NCBI GenBank assembly: GCA_023406965.1
Contig: JAEXTI010000070.1
Location: 1 to 9,858, forward strand
DNA length: 9,858 nt
DNA from: Chloroflexota bacterium
Lineage (GTDB): Bacteria > Chloroflexota > Anaerolineae > Anaerolineales > Anaerolineaceae
Reading direction: 5' to 3'
In this document: positions 5,956 through 9,858 of the stretch, in pieces
How positions within the stretch are numbered: position 1 is the stretch's first letter
How the letters are laid out: each line of letters opens with the position of its first letter
Notes under the pieces: model-generated
Told to the model about the DNA's origin: nothing
The model's database searches: none
What the model saw: only the letters and a program-made list of their open reading frames with translations
Program-made: the position numbers and the translations under genes

Positions 5956-5961
5956 TATAAT
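5956..5961 (+). promoter_or_regulatory. Possible -10 box for the diguanylate cyclase operon
   Basis: A perfect TATAAT lies 52 bp after the S1 terminator. There is no -35 consensus at 16-18 bp and no extended -10, so it may need an activator. Initiation near 5968 would give an untranslated leader of about 174 nt. Confidence 0.45.
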
Positions 5962-5995
5962 TATTACATCATTGTAACTGCTCTACTTGGAGATT

Positions 5996-6059
5996 TTATT
6001 CAGAAGCACTTATCGTGAAGGAACGCCGAACCCCTTCTTCAAAAAGACAACCTGAATAA
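5996..6059 (+). other. Candidate structured leader stem
   Basis: TTATTCAG (5996-6003) is complementary over 8 bp to CTGAATAA (6052-6059), enclosing a smaller hairpin GAAGG (6017-6021) with CCTTC (6033-6037). It falls inside the long predicted leader of the diguanylate cyclase mRNA. It matches no riboswitch class I can recognise. Structure and role are inferred from pairing only. Confidence 0.35.
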
Positions 6060-6099
6060 CCTTGCAGCATTATCAGCAATCTATCGCCGCGCTGGCATA

Positions 6100-6125
6100 A
6101 GAGTTGCTCTAATAAGAGGGACTCT
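6100..6125. promoter_or_regulatory. 26-bp imperfect inverted repeat just before the diguanylate cyclase start
   Basis: AGAGT (6100-6104) pairs with ACTCT (6121-6125), and CTCT (6107-6110) with AGAG (6115-6118). A T-G wobble and one G/G mismatch lie between the two blocks, and the loop is AATA. It ends 16 bp before the ATG. It could be a leader hairpin that controls ribosome access, or an operator for a dimeric repressor. Confidence 0.4.
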
Positions 6126-6141
6126 CATCTGTGCCAATAGT

Positions 6142-8373
6142 ATGGGGATTATGACAGAAAACGGTGGACGGGCAATCTATACGATCGGGGTCCTGCCCAA
6201 CTGGCAGGTCTTCCAGGGTTCCCTGCCCAACACATTCCTCACCCCCATCCTCCAGGGCATTCGCGCCGCAGCCGTTGACCGAAACATTAACCTGCTTATG
6301 GCCTGTGGCGTGGGTCGCGGCACCGAAGCCGGTCCTCACCCAGCCTGGCCTCAAGCTTCTCCCGATGACGATTTTGTTCCCATCGGCTCCTGGAACACCG
6401 ACGGGCTAATCGTGTTACGCCCCTTCCGCGCCCCCCACCGCGTCCACTATATTGAACAACTCCAGAAGAACGGCCATCCCATTCTTTGCATCGCCGAAGG
6501 AGAAGGCGAACTGCCTTCCATCTGCGTCGACAGCCGCACCGGCATCCGCCAGGCTTTTGCCCACCTCATAGAACACGGGCACCAAAAGATTCTCTTTTTA
6601 GCCGGCGACCCTACCGACAAAGGTGACAGTAGCATCCGCCTTGAAACCTTCATCGAGTGCATGGCTGAGGCAAAACTCAAACTGGATCCTAACCTGATTA
6701 TTTACGGTTATCACTCTCATATTATTGGCCACGACGAAATGGAGCGCACGTTGAAAAATGGCGCTGAGTTTACCGCCATGCTGGCCAGTAATGACGCCTC
6801 GGCCATCGGCGCTATGCGGGCGTTACGTGAAGCAGGCCGGCGCATCCCCCAAGATGTTGCCGTGATTGGCTTTGACGACCAACTCGAAGCGCAGATCGAA
6901 TTTCCACCTCTCACCACAGTGCATTACCCCACCTATGAGACCGGTTACCGGGCCTTGGAAATCCTTGTGGAACGCCTGGAAAAAGGCAAATGGAATGAGG
7001 TCAATCCCAGAATCCTGGTGCCCACCTACTTAACCGTGCGCCAGACCTGTGGCTGCTATATGCCCGCTGAAGAAAAAACTTTGCCGCTCCAGTCATTGAG
7101 CAAATCGCGCCAACGTGACGGTTCCGACCATCACCGAGTAGCTCACGAAATGGTTGTCGCGCTGTATGAGACGGACAGCCGCATGCCCAACAGCGAGGCC
7201 GTAAAAATCTGCTACGACCTGGTCTCGGCCCTTGCCACCGATCTAAAAAGCAACAGCCGTCAGAACTTTCTGGTCATGCTCAATCAAGTACTGCTCACCT
7301 ATGACCAGCGCAATTTCCCTTGCGATTCCTGGCAAGGCGCCATCTCGGCGCTGCACCGCTGGCAAGAGTTTATCTATGCCGATGCTGATCCCGCCCTGCT
7401 CAACACTTTGCTACATCTGGCCCGCCTGGCTGTCAGCGATGCCGTCTCGCGCCAGAACACCCGTCGCATGATGCTGAACGCTCGCTTGATGGACCAGTTG
7501 GGCCGCATCGCCACCAAATTCCTCGCTGCCCAAAATGAATTCGATGTCATGGAGACTTTTTACCAAAGCCTCTCTTCCGTCGGTGTGCAAGCCGGTTGGG
7601 CCGTGACCTATGACCCCACGCCCGACAACCCGTACGCAAAAAGCATCCTGTGGCGCCATCAGGGCGAAGAGATGCTTCAAGAGGTTTTCCCCACCAACGT
7701 CTTCCCCACGCCCAGCTTCTACGAACCCGGCAAGGCTTTTCAACTGGCGGTGCTGCCCTTGTTCTCGCAAGAAGATGTGGGCGGCTATCTCGTGTTTGAC
7801 GCTGGCAATTTACAACCCTGCGGAACTTTCAGCCGTGAGATGGCCGCCGCGCTAAAATCTGCCCGCTTGTACAAGCAGGTGGTGGACCTGTCTCTCACCG
7901 ACGGGCTGACCGGGGCCTACAACCGGCGCTATTTTGACATGATGCTTGAAAAAGAAACCCTACGCAGCCAACGCTACAACCGCCCGGTCTCCATCATTTT
8001 CTTCGATCTGGATCATTTTAAAGAATACAACGATATCTATGGGCATGCTGCCGGAGACGACGCGCTTCGTTATGTGGCCTATTACACCCGCCTGGGCGTG
8101 CGCCGCGGCCTGGACAGCGTGGCCCGCTACGGCGGTGACGAGTTCGTCGTCATCCTCCCCGAAACCGACCTGGAAGGCGCCAACTCCGTGGCTGAAACCA
8201 TCCGCGGCTTAATCCGCACCAGCCCGCTCTTTCAGCGGCCCATTTCGCTCAGCGTGGGAATCGTCGCCAGCGACGAAACCCTGTCTACGCCCCAATCCCT
8301 GCTACAACGCGCCGATGAAGCCCTCTACCGCGCCAAGCAGAATGGCCGCGACCAAATTGTTATGGCCGTTTGA
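6142..8373 (+). CDS. Cytosolic diguanylate cyclase with LacI-like ligand-binding and GAF-like sensor domains
   Basis: This 743-residue protein should make c-di-GMP from two GTP. Residues about 12-300 form a LacI/GalR-type periplasmic-binding-protein fold (IYTIGVLPNW, DGLIVLR, GHQKILFLAGD, AIGAMRALREAGRRIPQDVAVIGFDD, TTVHYP) ending in RQTCGC (Cys303, Cys305). There is no helix-turn-helix, signal peptide or membrane segment, so it probably senses a cytosolic small ligand, perhaps a sugar. A helical region (about 325-450) and a GAF-like region (about 455-575) follow. The GGDEF domain begins at TDGLTGAYNRRYF (Asp587). It has the metal site FFDLDHFKEYND (Asp622), intact GGDEF at 664-668, and the inhibitory RxxD site (Arg655-Asp658) exactly five residues before it, so product inhibition is likely. 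There is no EAL domain. The ATG at 6151 is an alternative start. It is the first gene of a probable operon. Confidence 0.9.
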   Translation: MGIMTENGGRAIYTIGVLPNWQVFQGSLPNTFLTPILQGIRAAAVDRNINLLMACGVGRGTEAGPHPAWPQASPDDDFVPIGSWNTDGLIVLRPFRAPHRVHYIEQLQKNGHPILCIAEGEGELPSICVDSRTGIRQAFAHLIEHGHQKILFLAGDPTDKGDSSIRLETFIECMAEAKLKLDPNLIIYGYHSHIIGHDEMERTLKNGAEFTAMLASNDASAIGAMRALREAGRRIPQDVAVIGFDDQLEAQIEFPPLTTVHYPTYETGYRALEILVERLEKGKWNEVNPRILVPTYLTVRQTCGCYMPAEEKTLPLQSLSKSRQRDGSDHHRVAHEMVVALYETDSRMPNSEAVKICYDLVSALATDLKSNSRQNFLVMLNQVLLTYDQRNFPCDSWQGAISALHRWQEFIYADADPALLNTLLHLARLAVSDAVSRQNTRRMMLNARLMDQLGRIATKFLAAQNEFDVMETFYQSLSSVGVQAGWAVTYDPTPDNPYAKSILWRHQGEEMLQEVFPTNVFPTPSFYEPGKAFQLAVLPLFSQEDVGGYLVFDAGNLQPCGTFSREMAAALKSARLYKQVVDLSLTDGLTGAYNRRYFDMMLEKETLRSQRYNRPVSIIFFDLDHFKEYNDIYGHAAGDDALRYVAYYTRLGVRRGLDSVARYGGDEFVVILPETDLEGANSVAETIRGLIRTSPLFQRPISLSVGIVASDETLSTPQSLLQRADEALYRAKQNGRDQIVMAV

Positions 8374-8439
8374 GCCATTCAAGCAGGCATCCAACCCCTC
8401 AGGATCTCAAACCCTGGAAAAGGCGTGTGTTTACGATAT

Positions 8440-9282
8440 ATGAAGCTGATCACTTACTCCCTGGATGGCATGACAAAACTTGGCATTTTGACCGGAGATC
8501 AAATCTCGGCCTTGCCCGGTTCCATGCTCGAGTTCATCCAATCCGGCCCTCAGCACTGGCAGGCCGCCCAAGCCGCCCTGTCTGAAGGTTGGCTGCCTGT
8601 TTTTCCGGCTGGCTCAGCCCGTTTGCTGGCGCCCTTGTCCAACCCAGGCAAGGTGGTGGGCATTGGCCTCAATTACATGGATCACTGCCGCGAGCAAAAA
8701 GTGGCCGTCCCCGACCGCCCCATTGTTTTTACCAAGTTCAACACCGCCATCATCGGCCCCCAGGAAGCCATCACCTGGAGCCGTTCGGTTACCAACCAGG
8801 TTGACTTTGAGGTCGAACTGGGCGTGGTCATCGGCGTGCCGGCTCGCTGCGTGCCGCCTGAACATGCCCTGCAGCACATCTTCGGCTACACGGTGGTCAA
8901 CGATGTCTCCGCTCGCGATTTGCAATTCAGCGACCGGCAGTGGGTGCGCGCCAAGAGCCTGGACACTTTCTGCCCGCTCGGCCCGGTCATCGTCACCGCC
9001 GACGAAATCCCCGACCCGCAAGCGCTGCGCCTCTCTTGCCGCCTGAACGGCCAAACCATGCAGGATTCCACCACCGCCGAAATGATCTTCGGCGTAGCCG
9101 AACTCGTCTCACGTCTGTCCCATTCCTTCACCCTCCTGCCCGGCGACATCATCGCCACCGGCACGCCTGACGGCGTGGGCGTGTTTCGCAAGCCGCAAGT
9201 TTTCATGCAAGACGGCGACGTGGTGGAAGTCGAGGTGGAGGGCATTGGCGTGCTGCTCAACCCGGTGATCGCCAATGACTGA
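8440..9282 (+). CDS. Fumarylacetoacetate hydrolase (FAH) family protein
   Basis: This 280-residue enzyme has the family's usual layout: a small N-terminal domain (1-68) and a catalytic FAH fold. Visible motifs are [12 protein letters not shown] (74-85) and FTKF. The metal ligands are Glu124 and Glu126 ([12 protein letters not shown]) and Asp155 ([12 protein letters not shown]). Also present are Lys172 in [12 protein letters not shown] and the C-terminal [14 protein letters not shown] (234-247). Relatives hydrolyse or hydrate 2,4-diketo acids or decarboxylate oxaloacetate, as in acylpyruvase (FAHD1-like), 2-keto-4-pentenoate hydratase-type enzymes and 2,4-diketo-3-deoxy-sugar-acid hydrolases. 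The exact substrate cannot be set from sequence alone. The ATG at 8440 matches the usual N-terminus (MKLITY); an in-frame GTG at 8425 is possible. It lies 66 bp after the diguanylate cyclase with no terminator between, and overlaps rnhA by 8 bp. Confidence 0.9.
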   Translation: MKLITYSLDGMTKLGILTGDQISALPGSMLEFIQSGPQHWQAAQAALSEGWLPVFPAGSARLLAPLSNPGKVVGIGLNYMDHCREQKVAVPDRPIVFTKFNTAIIGPQEAITWSRSVTNQVDFEVELGVVIGVPARCVPPEHALQHIFGYTVVNDVSARDLQFSDRQWVRAKSLDTFCPLGPVIVTADEIPDPQALRLSCRLNGQTMQDSTTAEMIFGVAELVSRLSHSFTLLPGDIIATGTPDGVGVFRKPQVFMQDGDVVEVEVEGIGVLLNPVIAND

Positions 9283-9781
9283 ACCAAAAGCAGTGGTTAT
9301 TTATACCGACGGAGCCTGGATCGGCAATCCCGGCCCGGGCGGGTACGGTGCCGTGCTGCTCTTCAATGGGCAGCGCAAAGAGCTCTCCGGCGGATTCCGC
9401 CGCACCACCAACAACCGCATGGAATTGCTGGCAGCCGTCGTGGCCCTGGAAACGCTAAAAGAGCCCTGCGCTGTTACGCTGTACTCCGACTCGCAGTATC
9501 TGGTGGATAATTACACCAACGGCTATGTGCATGGCTGGCGCAAGCGCGGCTGGAAGCGCAGCAACAAAGAGCCCGCCCTCAACGCCGACCTGTGGGAGCG
9601 GATTTTGCAGCAGTGCGAGCGCCACCGTGTGCGCTTTCAATGGGTGAAAGGTCACGCCGGGAACACCGAGAACGAGCGCTGCGATGCGCTCTCCATGCAG
9701 GCCGCCACGGGGAAAGACCTCCCGCCTGATAAAATCTACGAGCAAACCCAGGGCCGCCCCACCGCCAATCGTTTGTTTTAG
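9275..9781 (+). CDS. rnhA: Ribonuclease HI
   Basis: This 168-residue enzyme cleaves the RNA strand of RNA-DNA hybrids (R-loops, primer remnants). All catalytic residues of the E. coli-type enzyme are present: Asp12 ([14 protein letters not shown]), Glu50 ([11 protein letters not shown]), Asp72 ([10 protein letters not shown]) and Asp137 (ENERCDALS), with His127 in the WVKGHAGN loop. The basic handle region ([15 protein letters not shown], about 86-100) used for hybrid binding is also there, so this is the bacterial type I enzyme with handle. It is slightly longer than the E. coli protein, with a short C-terminal tail. Its ATG (9275) lies within the end of the FAH gene, an overlap of 8 bp (ATGACTGA), which implies translational coupling. 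Confidence 0.96.
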   Translation: MTEPKAVVIYTDGAWIGNPGPGGYGAVLLFNGQRKELSGGFRRTTNNRMELLAAVVALETLKEPCAVTLYSDSQYLVDNYTNGYVHGWRKRGWKRSNKEPALNADLWERILQQCERHRVRFQWVKGHAGNTENERCDALSMQAATGKDLPPDKIYEQTQGRPTANRLF

Positions 9782-9792
9782 CAGGTTTTCCG

Positions 9793-9858
9793 ATGACTCA
9801 CCGAAAGCATTCCCGTTTAAAAACACTGAACCAGAAATACCCACCTTCCGAACCCTGC
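9793..9858 (+). CDS. Start of an unidentified downstream ORF (partial)
   Basis: An ATG at 9793 opens a frame of 22 codons that is still open at the right edge (MTHRKHSRLK...). GCAGG at 9781-9785 ends 7 nt before the ATG, a good Shine-Dalgarno position, and the gap to rnhA is only 11 bp, so it is probably the next gene of the same operon. The N-terminus is basic. Too little is visible to assign a family. Confidence 0.45.
   Translation, partial: MTHRKHSRLKTLNQKYPPSEPC

Noticed and set aside
6015..6059. 14-codon GTG-started leader peptide (MKERRTPSSKRQPE)
   Set aside because: No ribosome-binding site and no clustered regulatory codons. The stretch is better explained by the leader pairing.

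Overview
The window looks like ordinary chromosomal sequence from a GC-rich bacterium. The gene content best fits the Chloroflexota (Anaerolineae-like): a cytosolic LacI-like sensor fused to GGDEF, a two-domain S1 protein, a RelA/SpoT-like protein with a divergent synthetase half, and gene-poor spacers full of small GGG/CCC hairpins. That placement is an inference from gene style; there is no rRNA or other phylogenetic marker here. I see no CRISPR array, insertion sequence, phage gene, tRNA or recognisable defence system.

Layout. (1) Positions 1-565, minus strand: the N-terminal 188 codons of a PurM/HypE/ThiL-superfamily (AIR synthase-related) protein that runs off the left edge. (2) Positions 566-1038: a 473-bp divergent spacer with a dense cluster of short perfect palindromes at 731-1000, flanked by two promoters whose -10 boxes lie only 6-7 bp from their start codons, so both mRNAs are probably leaderless. 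(3) Positions 1039-2277, plus strand: a HAD-family hydrolase and a metallophosphoesterase, 3 bp apart. (4) Positions 2274-4629, minus strand: a SpoT-like (p)ppGpp hydrolase (HD, degenerate synthetase, TGS, ACT), followed 7 bp downstream by a second, shorter metallophosphoesterase. The two metallophosphoesterase genes converge, and their TAG stops share one CTAG. (5) Positions 4630-4872: a divergent regulatory region with a perfect consensus sigma-70 promoter for (6) an S1-domain RNA-binding protein (4873-5826), closed by a strong hairpin terminator. (7) Positions 5905-6141: a spacer with a -10 box and a long leader that can form two stems. (8) Positions 6142-9858, plus strand: a probable operon of a LacI-like/GAF-like/GGDEF diguanylate cyclase, a fumarylacetoacetate hydrolase-family protein, ribonuclease HI (overlapping the previous gene by 8 bp), and the start of another ORF at the right edge.

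Two nucleotide second-messenger systems sit close together: (p)ppGpp turnover (4629-2773) and c-di-GMP synthesis by a ligand-sensing cytosolic enzyme (6142-8373), separated by an S1 RNA-binding protein. The sequence does not show that they are functionally linked. The items most worth a second look are the RelA/SpoT protein with an intact hydrolase but eroded synthetase motifs, the sensor diguanylate cyclase with its structured leader, the hairpin cluster, and the possible operator over the S1 promoter. Nothing here convincingly amounts to a wholly new system.
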